The position numbers and the translations under genes were made by a program. The notes below the pieces were generated by a model. That model did not search any database. It was not told the origin of the DNA and saw only the letters and a list, made by a program, of their open reading frames with translations. Below, piece after piece: positions 53,180 to 62,008 of a stretch of DNA of 64,000 nucleotides. The stretch is from Aquimarina algicola (GTDB lineage Bacteria; Bacteroidota; Bacteroidia; Flavobacteriales; Flavobacteriaceae). The stretch covers positions 186,001 to 250,000 of the forward strand of contig NZ_VFWZ01000002.1 of assembly GCF_006443095.1 (NCBI RefSeq). Reading direction: 5' to 3'. Every line of letters starts with the position of its first letter. The first letter of the stretch is position 1.

Positions 53180-56100
53180 TTATGGGTTACCTACATAAGC
53201 ATTGACCTCTATTTTTATGTAATGAAACCCTTTACCTTGTATCGGTATTAATTGAGTAGCAGCATAGTCCTCTTTTCGGTTTGGCACTAGTTTTTTACTG
53301 ATTAGTGCATTTGGAAGCCCATTCACAAGAATATTATCCATAGTATCGTTGATATTTTTAACCTTAGAAATATCTGCCAATGTGTATGTAAAATACTGCT
53401 TCCGCTGTGGCCTTATACCTTGTGACAGAAAGCTATGATCCATCCAAATCAATGCTTTATCTTTATTATAATAGGATACCAACAGTTGAGGGATTGTTGC
53501 TTCTTGTAGTCCTGAATTAAAAAGTACTCCATTTACTTGTTCTCCTTCAATATTCAATTCATTAATTACTAACCCTTTGAAAAGATCGACTGTGGCCACA
53601 TTACCTACACATTGTAGATTGAAGGTTACAGGGTTTTCATCAAAATGTATAGGAGTAAATTGATCCGGATCAAAAATTTTCGGTTTGGCTTCTTCGTTAT
53701 TTAGCCAGGCAATGTTTTCAAAATCTATTTTGAAACTCGTAATTTCTTTGGGAATAAGTTTATGTTTGATTTGATGTTTTACATTATAACTCGCTAATTG
53801 ATCATCATTATTATTATACAATACTCCTGTAATGGTAACATCAGCAGGAACATTATCTACATTTTGTAATTCACCAACAATACTATATTGATCTTGATTC
53901 TGAATAATCTTTGCTGATAACACTTCTAAAACCGGTTGTTTTAGTACATCTTCATGATACGTTTGTTCTGAGGTAATCCTTCGGCGCCCATGATTATAGA
54001 AAAACGTTTTATTGGTAGCAAATAACTGATCAGGTGGGATATCTAAGTCATAAGCCAATGGTTGAATGAACCATTTTCTATTTCTTTTTACTAATTCATG
54101 ATAAAAAGTTTTATCTATCTTTTCTAAAGGGGTCACCCATTGTGTGTAAATTTTTATTCTTGCAGTACTATCAGAACGAGAAATTGTTTCTACACTCATA
54201 TCATCTAGTTTTGCATAAGAACTTAGCAAGCCATCGGTAACAGCAACCTCGAGCATATACTGGTCGAGTGTTTTATTACTTTTGGGATCGAGATAACTAT
54301 GAGCTGCCTTGTATCTTTTCATATCCAAAGCATCATAATACGCTTTAATTGCATTGTCAGGATTGATTTGTGCAGCATTCTTAATATAAATTCTGTAAGA
54401 ACCTATTCCAAACAGGATAATCATGAGTATTGCCCAAAGGTATGATGTCGTATATACCGTATTAGTAAGGCCTGTATAATAACTTTTGAACTTAAAATAA
54501 GCAGGAAATCCAACTTGTTTTGATTTTAAGGCATGTATCCATATAAACTGTATATTGATGATAAATGCCAACAATACTGTTAGCACAGGGATAATCCCCC
54601 ACATCATTTTTTGAAAAGTAGGTACATCGTCTTTTGGCAGAATATTCGACAAAGGAGGAACATTAAGTTTTTCCCAAACCATAATACCATTTTCTAACTG
54701 TCGTAGGCGTTGCCAACCACAGAAAAATAAAATTGGATCATAGAATTTATCATTAGAAAAAACATATTTGAGATTATACTTCTCTGGAACAGTAAGAAAC
54801 TGCTGTAAAGACCCGATACCTTCTATACCCCTATATTTAGAATTCTCCAGGCGTTCTACTGCTCGGGTCGTTAATTCTGGTAGTCTTCTTGCAGAATGAT
54901 AATTACCATCTACTGTCATGGCATTGGTTTGAGAAGATAGCCATGCCATTTGATCTCCAAAACCAAGAGGTAAGTATCGCCAGTGATCATGCTGATCTTG
55001 TTTTAAAAAGTTTAGAATAGGCAGCATTTTAATTTTTTGAGGTTGAAGTGGTCTAAAATACCCCAAACTCATTGTAAAAATGATCATAAATAAAACTCCC
55101 CCTGCAAATAACCCTCCTAAAACCCTATGATAAACAGCACCATATTTTTTAATATTTTTTTCTTTAATGTCTCCTTCTACAAATCGATATGTAAACTCTC
55201 CTAAAATTGGCAATGCCATAATAGATGCCCATAGCGTAAAACGATCTAATGTGAGGATATTAAATGCATTTTCGCCTAAAAGCATCCTAGGTATTGGCGT
55301 TGTTCCTCCAGAACCCAAAACGGTTAATAAAGTTATCGATAAGCCAAAAAATAAATATCGTTTACTAAAAAATCGATACCATATATATGGAAATAACAAT
55401 AACAAAATCCCCCAAGGAATTAGGAAAAAGACTAATCCCGAAGAAGTCACTTCTAAAAAATTGTCCCTAGATCCATGAGGAATAGGCACCTGGGTAATAG
55501 GATTATTTTTGGTGTTGATCCAATAAGGTAGAATACAAAATATGATCAGTACCAAAGAGCCTATTCCAAAAGTGATAATCCTTTTGAAAGAAGATAAAAA
55601 TGTTTTCAAAAAAATGCGAAGTCTTACTTGTTGATATGATCCGACCTTTTCTTTTGAAGCATCCATAATCACCATACCCAATAGAGGGAAGATAAAAAAC
55701 ACCATCCCAAAAATAGGAGTTACATGGTGAGAAGTAACGGTTACAGCAATTAGACTAAGGCTATTCCATAAATACCTATATTTACCTATTTTGACCCACA
55801 GATAAATCTCCGGTAATGCATGCAATAATATAGAAATACCGACTACACTTGGTAATTGCCCAAAAATATGCAAGGTTTCTATAAATGAAGAAGAAAATAC
55901 AGCAAAGATAGCCGCATACCCTGCCACTACTCTATTAGACGTAAGCACTAAAGCAAATCTATAAACCCCTGTGATAAATAGGATAACAGCGATAATGGCA
56001 ACACTAAAGAGTCCAAATTTTAATCCTCCTATATAAGACAATAGCCCTATACTCTGGTGTACCAAAGGAGGGTATCCTAATACTGTAAAACCTGTATACC

Positions 56101-56278
56101 AACTATAGTTCCAGGATTCAAACCAATCATTTGCATAATGATTACCAAAAAACAAGTGTATCAATGCATCATAAGTAGATTCTAGTGTAAAAAAAATAGA
56201 AGTACCATGAAATACAATCCCGATTAGCAATGCACTAATCAAGTACTTGTTTGTGAATTTATCCATAAAGCTCGCCAT
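53180..56278 (-). CDS. Large GT-C-like integral membrane protein (PTPS-related family)
   Basis: A 1032-residue protein. The first about 650 residues have a dozen or so transmembrane helices. Near the start, TYDALIHLFFGNHYANDWFESWNYSWYTGFTVLGYPPLVHQ fits the first periplasmic loop of GT-C glycosyltransferases (an Asp at the start, aromatic groups and PP-x-x-x), and SHHVTPIFG comes later. This matches the family often labelled 6-pyruvoyl-tetrahydropterin-synthase-related membrane protein, which is a GT-C-type protein despite its name. The last about 380 residues are soluble: an NTF2-like domain (about 660-770), then beta-sandwich (FxLYD-like) parts. It is the first gene of an operon with the Ig-like and GH5-like genes. 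Donor would be a polyprenyl-phosphate sugar, possibly made by the divergent GT2. Confidence 0.85.
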   Translation of the reverse strand: MASFMDKFTNKYLISALLIGIVFHGTSIFFTLESTYDALIHLFFGNHYANDWFESWNYSWYTGFTVLGYPPLVHQSIGLLSYIGGLKFGLFSVAIIAVILFITGVYRFALVLTSNRVVAGYAAIFAVFSSSFIETLHIFGQLPSVVGISILLHALPEIYLWVKIGKYRYLWNSLSLIAVTVTSHHVTPIFGMVFFIFPLLGMVIMDASKEKVGSYQQVRLRIFLKTFLSSFKRIITFGIGSLVLIIFCILPYWINTKNNPITQVPIPHGSRDNFLEVTSSGLVFFLIPWGILLLLFPYIWYRFFSKRYLFFGLSITLLTVLGSGGTTPIPRMLLGENAFNILTLDRFTLWASIMALPILGEFTYRFVEGDIKEKNIKKYGAVYHRVLGGLFAGGVLFMIIFTMSLGYFRPLQPQKIKMLPILNFLKQDQHDHWRYLPLGFGDQMAWLSSQTNAMTVDGNYHSARRLPELTTRAVERLENSKYRGIEGIGSLQQFLTVPEKYNLKYVFSNDKFYDPILFFCGWQRLRQLENGIMVWEKLNVPPLSNILPKDDVPTFQKMMWGIIPVLTVLLAFIINIQFIWIHALKSKQVGFPAYFKFKSYYTGLTNTVYTTSYLWAILMIILFGIGSYRIYIKNAAQINPDNAIKAYYDALDMKRYKAAHSYLDPKSNKTLDQYMLEVAVTDGLLSSYAKLDDMSVETISRSDSTARIKIYTQWVTPLEKIDKTFYHELVKRNRKWFIQPLAYDLDIPPDQLFATNKTFFYNHGRRRITSEQTYHEDVLKQPVLEVLSAKIIQNQDQYSIVGELQNVDNVPADVTITGVLYNNNDDQLASYNVKHQIKHKLIPKEITSFKIDFENIAWLNNEEAKPKIFDPDQFTPIHFDENPVTFNLQCVGNVATVDLFKGLVINELNIEGEQVNGVLFNSGLQEATIPQLLVSYYNKDKALIWMDHSFLSQGIRPQRKQYFTYTLADISKVKNINDTMDNILVNGLPNALISKKLVPNRKEDYAATQLIPIQGKGFHYIKIEVNAYVGNP

Positions 56279-56332
56279 CGTTTTCTGATACTAAATATAC
56301 AACAAAGCTTCTAGATTCGACAAATGGCACAA

Positions 56333-56359
56333 CTATCGTTAAAAACCATTCACCGATAG
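56333..56359. promoter_or_regulatory. Inverted repeat and ACCATTCA half-site between divergent glycan genes
   Basis: CTATCG (56333-56338) and CGATAG (56354-56359) are perfect inverted repeats 21 bp apart, with an ACCATTCA octamer (56345-56352) between them. A second ACCATTCA at 21 bp is missing, so this is at best half of a LytTR-type site. It lies in the 162-bp divergent region of the GT-C-like and GT2 genes. Confidence 0.3.
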
Positions 56360-56440
56360 CAATTCTCTGCTAATCGAAATCTCAGAATCACAGGCACTAT
56401 CCTCATATATCTTTGAGTCATAACCCAAAAATAATTGATC

Positions 56441-57259
56441 ATGAAAACCGGAATTATCATACCTTGTTACAATGAAGAAAAGAGATTAAACGTTGCTGCT
56501 TTCAAAAAATTTATTGCTCAAACAAATGATTTTCATTTATGTTTTGTAAATGATGGGAGTAAAGATGATACTATTTCTGTACTAAAAGATATTCAGTTTT
56601 CTAATCCAAACAAAGTAAGTATTATCGACATGAGAAAAAATTCGGGTAAAGCCGCTGCCGTAAGAGCCGGAGCAAGATATCTGCATAGCAGAGGCGATAT
56701 TACATATATAGGATTTATAGACGCTGACTTATCTACAGATTTTGAGGATTTTAATGATCTTTTAAAAACATTAAAAACCAATAAAAAATTAAGTATGGTG
56801 TTTGGATCCAGAGCAAAAAATGCTACCAGTAGTATACAAAAAAATAGTTGTAGAGGATTGATCTCAAAATGTATTAATATCCTTATTGTATTGATCTTAG
56901 GGTTATCGATCAAAGATACACAGTGCGGAGCAAAAGTGTTCAAAGCCGAATTGGTTCCAATCGTTTTTAATAAAAGCTTTTTAAGCAAATGGTTATTTGA
57001 TGTAGAGATGTTTATCAAAATGAAAAGACATTTTGGAAAAGCAGTGATCATGACAAAAATTCATGAACAACCATTATCAAGATGGATTCATGTAGAAGAT
57101 TCTAAACTTGGTCTTAAAGATGCTATAGAAATTCCTTTTAGATTAATTTCGATATGGTTTAATTATAATATTGTACAACAAATCAATATGTTACAAACAG
57201 ATCAGAATACAGAACCTGCATTAGACATATTTAATCCTGTAACTACAGTAACAGTTTAA
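56441..57259 (+). CDS. Family 2 glycosyltransferase, paralog of the 20300 enzyme
   Basis: A 272-residue GT-A enzyme with the same core as the 20300 protein: IIPCYNEEKRL, FVNDGSKDDT, GKAAAVRAGA, FIDADLSTDFED (DxD), PIKDTQCGAKVFK-like SIKDTQCGAKVFKAE, and KWLFDVEMFIKMKRHF. It probably makes a polyprenyl-phosphate-linked sugar at the inner membrane, which the divergent GT-C-like protein could use as its donor, a common pairing in cell-surface glycan synthesis. I used the ATG at 56441; a TTG six bases upstream is open too. A terminator follows at 57339. Confidence 0.9.
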   Translation: MKTGIIIPCYNEEKRLNVAAFKKFIAQTNDFHLCFVNDGSKDDTISVLKDIQFSNPNKVSIIDMRKNSGKAAAVRAGARYLHSRGDITYIGFIDADLSTDFEDFNDLLKTLKTNKKLSMVFGSRAKNATSSIQKNSCRGLISKCINILIVLILGLSIKDTQCGAKVFKAELVPIVFNKSFLSKWLFDVEMFIKMKRHFGKAVIMTKIHEQPLSRWIHVEDSKLGLKDAIEIPFRLISIWFNYNIVQQINMLQTDQNTEPALDIFNPVTTVTV

Positions 57260-57338
57260 CCCCACAAACTATATAACCTAATATAAATAGGTATTAATTT
57301 TCTAATTTGTTTATATCCTCAAATAATCATAGTAAAAA

Positions 57339-57360
57339 AAATCGGCTCTAGAGCCGATTT
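57339..57360. terminator. Bidirectional terminator between convergent genes
   Basis: A perfect 22-bp palindrome (AAATCGGCTCT followed by its reverse complement) is flanked by A- and T-runs and lies between the ends of the GT2 gene (57259) and the Cys-rich gene (57386). Confidence 0.9.
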
Positions 57361-57385
57361 ATATTTTTTTTAAATATTGACGATG

Positions 57386-57631
57386 TTAAGCCATTGCTCG
57401 AGGTGCCCAGCTAGAACAAAGCATTCCCGGTGCAGCCTTTTGCGGATTTGCACATTCGCTTCCTTCATAACGTAAGCAAGACACGCAATTACGGTCATCA
57501 TTAAGAGCAGCTTTCATCTTGAAACCATCACAAGTATAGATTTTACTTACCGTTACTTTGTGAATAGCACACATGTTTTGCTCCATTAAATTTTCGCAGT
57601 TTGCACAAGTATTTCCTAATCGAATTGCCAT
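57386..57631 (-). CDS. Small Cys-rich protein with two four-Cys units
   Basis: An 81-residue protein with eight cysteines in two matching groups: C9-x2-C12-x8-C21-x12-C34 and C49-x2-C52-x7-C60-x11-C72. The two halves are similar in layout, so the protein probably arose by internal duplication and holds two metal sites, zinc or iron-sulfur. A His (H24) lies inside the first unit. No signal peptide, so cytoplasmic. I know no family name for it; small conserved Cys-rich proteins like this occur in many flavobacteria. It is transcribed alone, convergent with the GT2 gene. The gap 57632-57929 holds a TATATTTG -7 box at 57845 and nothing else recognised. Confidence 0.75.
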   Translation of the reverse strand: MAIRLGNTCANCENLMEQNMCAIHKVTVSKIYTCDGFKMKAALNDDRNCVSCLRYEGSECANPQKAAPGMLCSSWAPRAMA

Positions 57632-57929
57632 TTTTTTGTTGTTTTAAGATTTATATATTTAAAATTAGAAAGAAAGAAACCTAGAAACAATATAAATAAC
57701 TGTATAACAAATATTTATAAATAGATTGATTTAAAATAACTTCTAGTCGCTAGATATTCTACAAACAATAAAGCCACATATTTAAAAATCAGAAACACAA
57801 GAGTAATGTCTAAAAACAATTAAAGATACCAATCGCAAAATATTTATATTTGATTTGTTATCATTTCAAAAACATTGTTGATTCGCTTCTATTAAAATGC
57901 TTATCGAAGGTTTGTAAATAAAGCTAAAT

Positions 57930-58655
57930 ATGAAAAAATTCATTCTAATTTTGACATTATTTATTGTTACTGAATTCATTTCTGCCTATACAACTCAAAA
58001 CTATACTGTAGATGAATCTAAGTTTGTTATTCACAAAATGAATCCCCAAAAAGGAAAACTGAAATTGTATTGGAAAGATCCAAAAGGAAAAATCTTTGGT
58101 TCTTTAGGAAGTTTAAAAAAATCATTAGAAAGCAATGATGAAATCTTGGTATTTGCCATGAATGGAGGCATGTATAATAAAGATCAATCACCACAAGGTC
58201 TTTGTATCTTAAAAGGCAAAACTATTGCAAAAATAGACCGCAATACAAAAGGGTATGGTAATTTTTATTTACAACCAAATGGTATTTTTCACATAGATAA
58301 AGACGGAAAAGCTTTAATTACACAAACAACTAATTTTAAAACAAACTCAAATATTGATTATGCTACTCAATCTGGTCCTATGTTACTAATTAATGGAGCT
58401 TATCATCCAAAATTGACTAAAGGTTCAGCTAATCTTCATATTAGAAATGGTGTAGGTATTCTACCAACAGGAGAAGTACTATTCGCTATGTCTAAAGAAA
58501 AAATAAACTTCTTTGATCTAGCAACATTATTTAAACAAAACGGTTGTATAAATGCGTTGTACCTAGATGGTTTTGTATCAAAAACGTATCTACCTGTCTC
58601 TAATTGGATTCAATTGGATGGTAAATTTGGAGTTATAATAGCAGAAACAAAATAA
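57930..58655 (+). CDS. Secreted NAGPA-type phosphodiester glycosidase-like protein
   Basis: A 241-residue exported protein (signal about 1-20) of the phosphodiester glycosidase family named after NAGPA, the mammalian uncovering enzyme; E. coli YigE is another member. Visible family motifs are FAMNGGMYN (about 75-83), QSGPMLLINGAYHP, RNGVGILPTGEVLFAMS and ALYLDGFVSKTY. The conserved Asn-Gly-Gly and the Leu-Asp-Gly are in place. It probably removes a phosphodiester-linked sugar from a surface polymer, though bacterial substrates are not defined. Promoter box TATATTTG at 57845 lies 78 bp upstream. Confidence 0.85.
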   Translation: MKKFILILTLFIVTEFISAYTTQNYTVDESKFVIHKMNPQKGKLKLYWKDPKGKIFGSLGSLKKSLESNDEILVFAMNGGMYNKDQSPQGLCILKGKTIAKIDRNTKGYGNFYLQPNGIFHIDKDGKALITQTTNFKTNSNIDYATQSGPMLLINGAYHPKLTKGSANLHIRNGVGILPTGEVLFAMSKEKINFFDLATLFKQNGCINALYLDGFVSKTYLPVSNWIQLDGKFGVIIAETK

Positions 58656-58689
58656 ACTATCATTCATAAAAAAGACGATATAAATTTCT

Positions 58690-59313
58690 TTAAATAAGAT
58701 TATGAATATTTCGGTACTCTTTTTTACCTAATGGAGTTAAATAAGGAAATATCGTTTGATTAATTACATCAGTATACTTTAATACTAGTTTTTTAGATAT
58801 TTGTTTTGATTGACTCATTACAGAAGACATCCAAAAATCACTCAAAATTTGAATTCTCAGATATAAGTTATCGTACTCATTTGGTAGTACTTCTTTTTGT
58901 ATCAAACCTTCTTCAATCAACTCTTCAATGTATGCTAAAAACTGAAGTCTTCTGTTTTTTAATAGTTCTTTATAATGATCTTTTATTTTAGGGTAATTGA
59001 GCATGATAGAATTAAAATCCTGAAAAATAAACCGATATTCATAAAAGCATAGCACAATGATATTTGTAATCCTAAATAGTTCTTCTAGCTTGTTTTGAGA
59101 ATGAATACTATCAATAATTGCTTTATCAATAGTAGCTACCAATTCAAAGTATAATTCGTGTATGATTTCCTCTCTTTTTTTAAAATGATATTGAAGATTT
59201 CCAATACTAATATCTAACTCTTTGGATATAAACCTCAACGATACATGATCGAGTCCTTTACTATTAAATAACAGCAATGATTTTTTTAATATTTTTTGCC
59301 TTGTATTACTCAC
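58690..59313 (-). CDS. TetR-family repressor
   Basis: A 207-residue TetR protein. The N-terminal HTH (about 5-50; KKSLLLFNSKGLDHVSLRFISKELDISIGNLQYHFKKREEIIHELY) is complete, including the usual GN-x-x-x-HF-K turn, and the rest is an all-helical ligand-binding domain (about 60-200). It is divergently encoded from the FAD-monooxygenase operon with 78 bp between the starts, the standard place for a repressor. Two operator-like palindromes in that gap (59332 and 59360) are the likely targets. Effector unknown, probably the monooxygenase substrate or a drug. Confidence 0.9.
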   Translation of the reverse strand: MSNTRQKILKKSLLLFNSKGLDHVSLRFISKELDISIGNLQYHFKKREEIIHELYFELVATIDKAIIDSIHSQNKLEELFRITNIIVLCFYEYRFIFQDFNSIMLNYPKIKDHYKELLKNRRLQFLAYIEELIEEGLIQKEVLPNEYDNLYLRIQILSDFWMSSVMSQSKQISKKLVLKYTDVINQTIFPYLTPLGKKEYRNIHNLI

Positions 59314-59331
59314 TTTGCAAAATTATAAAAT

Positions 59332-59377
59332 ATAGTACATTTGTCCTAATTCAATTTATTTAGTACATTTGTACTAA
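59332..59377 (+). promoter_or_regulatory. TetR operators overlapping the promoter of the FAD-monooxygenase operon
   Basis: TTAGTACATTTGTACTAA at 59360-59377 is a near-perfect palindrome (8-bp arms around TT), and ATAGTACATTTGTCCTAA at 59332-59349 is a second copy with mismatches, 28 bp apart. The core TACATTTG is itself a -7 box (59364-59371), and the TTTG at 59340-59343 inside the left copy lies 20 bp upstream as a -33 element. Both promoter boxes are thus covered by operators, so a bound repressor would block RNA polymerase. The transcript would start near 59378, 14 bp before the ATG. Confidence 0.7.
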
Positions 59378-59391
59378 TCAATTCGTTTGAT

Positions 59392-60522
59392 ATGAAAATA
59401 GATATCATTGGAGCAGGAATTTGTGGATTAACTACTGCGCTCGCATTAGAAAAAAGAGGATTCAAACCTAATATTTATGAACAAGCAAAGCTTTTGAAAC
59501 CTGTTGGAGCAGGAATCATTCTAGCAAGTAATGCTATGCAAGTCTATAAACATTTGGGTATATACGATCAATTAAAAGCATCAGCAACTCCTTTAGATTC
59601 TCTAAACATAACAAAACCAGATTTAAAAGTAATTTCTAGAATTAACTTCAATTATTTTAAAGAAAAGTATAACTTACAAAGTGTTGCTATTCATAGAGGT
59701 AAGCTACAGCAAATTTTATTAGAAAATTTACACCACACAAAAATTTATCTAGACTATGAATTACAAAGTATTATAAAGCAAAATGAAGGGTATCGCCTCT
59801 CTTTCAAAAATGAAAAATCAATAACATCTAATATAATATTAGGTGCAGACGGGATCAACTCTAGATTAAGAAAATCTTTATTTCCTAATAGTATAATAAG
59901 AAGCACTGATCAAATGTGTTGGCGAGGCGTAACAAATTTTGAATTGCCAATTCAATATAAAAATAACCTATACGAAGCATGGGGAAAAGAAAGTCGTTTT
60001 GCCTTTGTTCAATTGAATACAAATCAAATATATTGGTATGCTGTCAAAACATTCAAAAATGATAAAAATGAGTTGTCTAAAGATAAGTTGAGTCATTATT
60101 TTAGAGATTATGCTGCAATAATTCAAAAAATCATCCATGCAACTCCCCTAGATACATTACACACAACTGTAATTGAAGACCTAAAACCTATCTATCAATG
60201 GCATGACAATCATATCTGCCTTATAGGTGATGCTGCTCATGCTACTACTCCAAACATGGGTCAAGGTGCTTGCCAGTCTATAGAAGATGCGTATGCGATA
60301 GCAGAATATTTGAAGACTAATAACGTTACTACTGCTTTTGAAAAATATCAAAATGCAAGAATATCAAATGCGCATCGTGTGGTATACCAAAGTTGGCAGA
60401 TTGGAAAAGTATCTCATTGGAAAAATCCTATTGGTACATTTTTTCGTAATACCCTTTTACGATTAACCCCAGAAAGAGTAAATCAACTACAGTTAGAAAA
60501 ATTGTTTGAGTTACAAAAGTAA
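59392..60522 (+). CDS. FAD-dependent monooxygenase (class A, salicylate hydroxylase-like)
   Basis: A 376-residue flavoprotein of the PHBH/TetX-type family. The GxGxxG dinucleotide fold is GAGICGLTTALALEKRG (about 6-22), the DG motif is GADGINSRLR, and the GD motif is IGDAAHATTPNMGQGACQSIEDA. No membrane segment. Such enzymes hydroxylate aromatic or polyketide-type substrates using NAD(P)H and oxygen, and some inactivate tetracyclines. The substrate here is unknown. It is repressed by the divergent TetR protein (operators at 59332-59377) and cotranscribed with the gene at 60529 (6-bp gap). Confidence 0.9.
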   Translation: MKIDIIGAGICGLTTALALEKRGFKPNIYEQAKLLKPVGAGIILASNAMQVYKHLGIYDQLKASATPLDSLNITKPDLKVISRINFNYFKEKYNLQSVAIHRGKLQQILLENLHHTKIYLDYELQSIIKQNEGYRLSFKNEKSITSNIILGADGINSRLRKSLFPNSIIRSTDQMCWRGVTNFELPIQYKNNLYEAWGKESRFAFVQLNTNQIYWYAVKTFKNDKNELSKDKLSHYFRDYAAIIQKIIHATPLDTLHTTVIEDLKPIYQWHDNHICLIGDAAHATTPNMGQGACQSIEDAYAIAEYLKTNNVTTAFEKYQNARISNAHRVVYQSWQIGKVSHWKNPIGTFFRNTLLRLTPERVNQLQLEKLFELQK

Positions 60523-60528
60523 AATAGT

Positions 60529-61020
60529 ATGAAAAAAGTAAAAGAAGAAGCTACTCCTTTGATATATACTCAGACTGATTTGCTTGAACAGATAGACTTT
60601 TCAGATACTTTTGCGACCACAAATCAAAAAAATAGTCTTGAAGAAATTACAACCCTAATATTTAATAATCAACCCAACTGGATCAAAAAACTATTCTTAA
60701 TTAGAAACAAAATAGTAAAACATATAGGTTTAAAAACAGAAATTACAAAAGACTATAATAAAGGTTTTCGTGTTGGGGGATTTCTATCGTTTTTCAAAAT
60801 ATTCTCTATTTCTGACAATAAAATCGTTTTAGGTGCAGATGATTCTCATCTAAACTTTAGAGCTATCATTGCAAATACTAATGCAGAAATTTATAATATT
60901 AAAGTCATAACATTGGTACAATATAACAATACAAAAGGAAAAATATATATGAGTATTGTAAAACCTTTTCATAAAATAATCGTAAAGCGAATGGTAAAAA
61001 ATGCGTTTGTAAAAAGTTAG
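60529..61020 (+). CDS. DUF2867 domain protein
   Basis: A 163-residue cytoplasmic protein of the DUF2867 family, seen from IDFSDTFATTNQ near the start and KPFHKIIVKRMVKNA at the end. DUF2867 proteins are SRPBCC-like small-molecule-binding proteins, here probably the partner of the FAD-monooxygenase 6 bp upstream. The pair (oxidase plus DUF2867) regulated by a TetR protein suggests a detoxification or small-molecule modification unit. I see no catalytic residues. Confidence 0.78.
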   Translation: MKKVKEEATPLIYTQTDLLEQIDFSDTFATTNQKNSLEEITTLIFNNQPNWIKKLFLIRNKIVKHIGLKTEITKDYNKGFRVGGFLSFFKIFSISDNKIVLGADDSHLNFRAIIANTNAEIYNIKVITLVQYNNTKGKIYMSIVKPFHKIIVKRMVKNAFVKS

Positions 61021-61129
61021 GCTGTAAAAAGATACAATACCTTTCTAGTCATGTTTAAACTTCAAAAAGTGTAACTAAAATCAAAAAACAATTACTAATC
61101 AAGTATTTGTAACACATAACAAAGCATAA

Positions 61130-61951
61130 ATGGATCAAGATATTACCTCTGCTGACTTTTATCGTTACTTTTTGCTAACATTTGTTATCTCTTGGGCTTT
61201 ATGGAGTCCATTCTATTTTTCTTCGAATGTAAATGAATTTTGGGTGCTTCTCGGTGCATGGGGACCTACTATAGCTGCATTAATTTTAACCTATAGAAAA
61301 AAAGGAAAAAAGGGAATTCGTAAACTTTTAAAAAAAATACTGATTTGGAAAGTAAAATTCAAATATTATTTATTTGCCATTTTTGGGATTCTATCTATCG
61401 GAATAATCACCGTTTTTGTTCATAAGGCTTTTAGTGGTAATTATCCCAATTGGAATGTTATTTTAGAGGGAATGGGATTAGGAAAAGGACAAGTAGTATT
61501 AGCCATTGCATTATCGCCTTTATTCTTTTTAATCAATACTATTTTTGGAGGTCCTATTGCAGAAGAATTAGGATGGAGAGGTTATGCGCAAAGGATTTTA
61601 CAACAAAAGTATAATCCCAACACTACAGGAATAATAATTGGTTTCTTGTGGGGTGTATGGCACCTCCCATTAATTATATTTTTACCTAAAGCTACGGGTA
61701 ATATGCCGGTTTTTGCATACATACTTTTGATGATTGCGATGGGGATACTTTTTTCATGGTTGTATAATAAAACCAAAGGCAGTGTACTATTAGCCATACT
61801 ACTACATGGAGGCATGAATTTTACTCATGGTTTTCTTGGAGCTGATATATTAAGTGACAAAACTCTACTTTTTATTCAGGTGGTATTAATAGTCGTAACA
61901 GCAATTCTATTATCTATACAAAATAAAAAGCCTATAGCTTATAACACTTGA
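61130..61951 (+). CDS. CPBP-family intramembrane protease
   Basis: A 273-residue membrane protein with about eight hydrophobic helices. CPBP (Abi/Rce1-type) motifs are present: IAEELGWRGYAQ (EExxxR, catalytic Glu pair), FLWGVWHLP (FxxxH) and LAILLHGGMNFTHG (HxxxN). These are glutamate-type intramembrane proteases that cleave prenylated or small membrane proteins or peptides. It is separate from the DUF2867 gene by 109 bp, so it may belong to the same transcript or be independent. Confidence 0.9.
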   Translation: MDQDITSADFYRYFLLTFVISWALWSPFYFSSNVNEFWVLLGAWGPTIAALILTYRKKGKKGIRKLLKKILIWKVKFKYYLFAIFGILSIGIITVFVHKAFSGNYPNWNVILEGMGLGKGQVVLAIALSPLFFLINTIFGGPIAEELGWRGYAQRILQQKYNPNTTGIIIGFLWGVWHLPLIIFLPKATGNMPVFAYILLMIAMGILFSWLYNKTKGSVLLAILLHGGMNFTHGFLGADILSDKTLLFIQVVLIVVTAILLSIQNKKPIAYNT

Positions 61952-62008
61952 TTTATTAATGTTATCTTTCCTATTATTTAGTTAGAAAGAATCTTAAAAT
62001 TAGTATAA

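Noticed and set aside
56333..56359. Full LytTR site between the GT-C-like and GT2 genes
   Set aside because: Only one ACCATTCA octamer is present; nothing similar lies 21 bp to either side. Kept only as a low-confidence regulatory feature.
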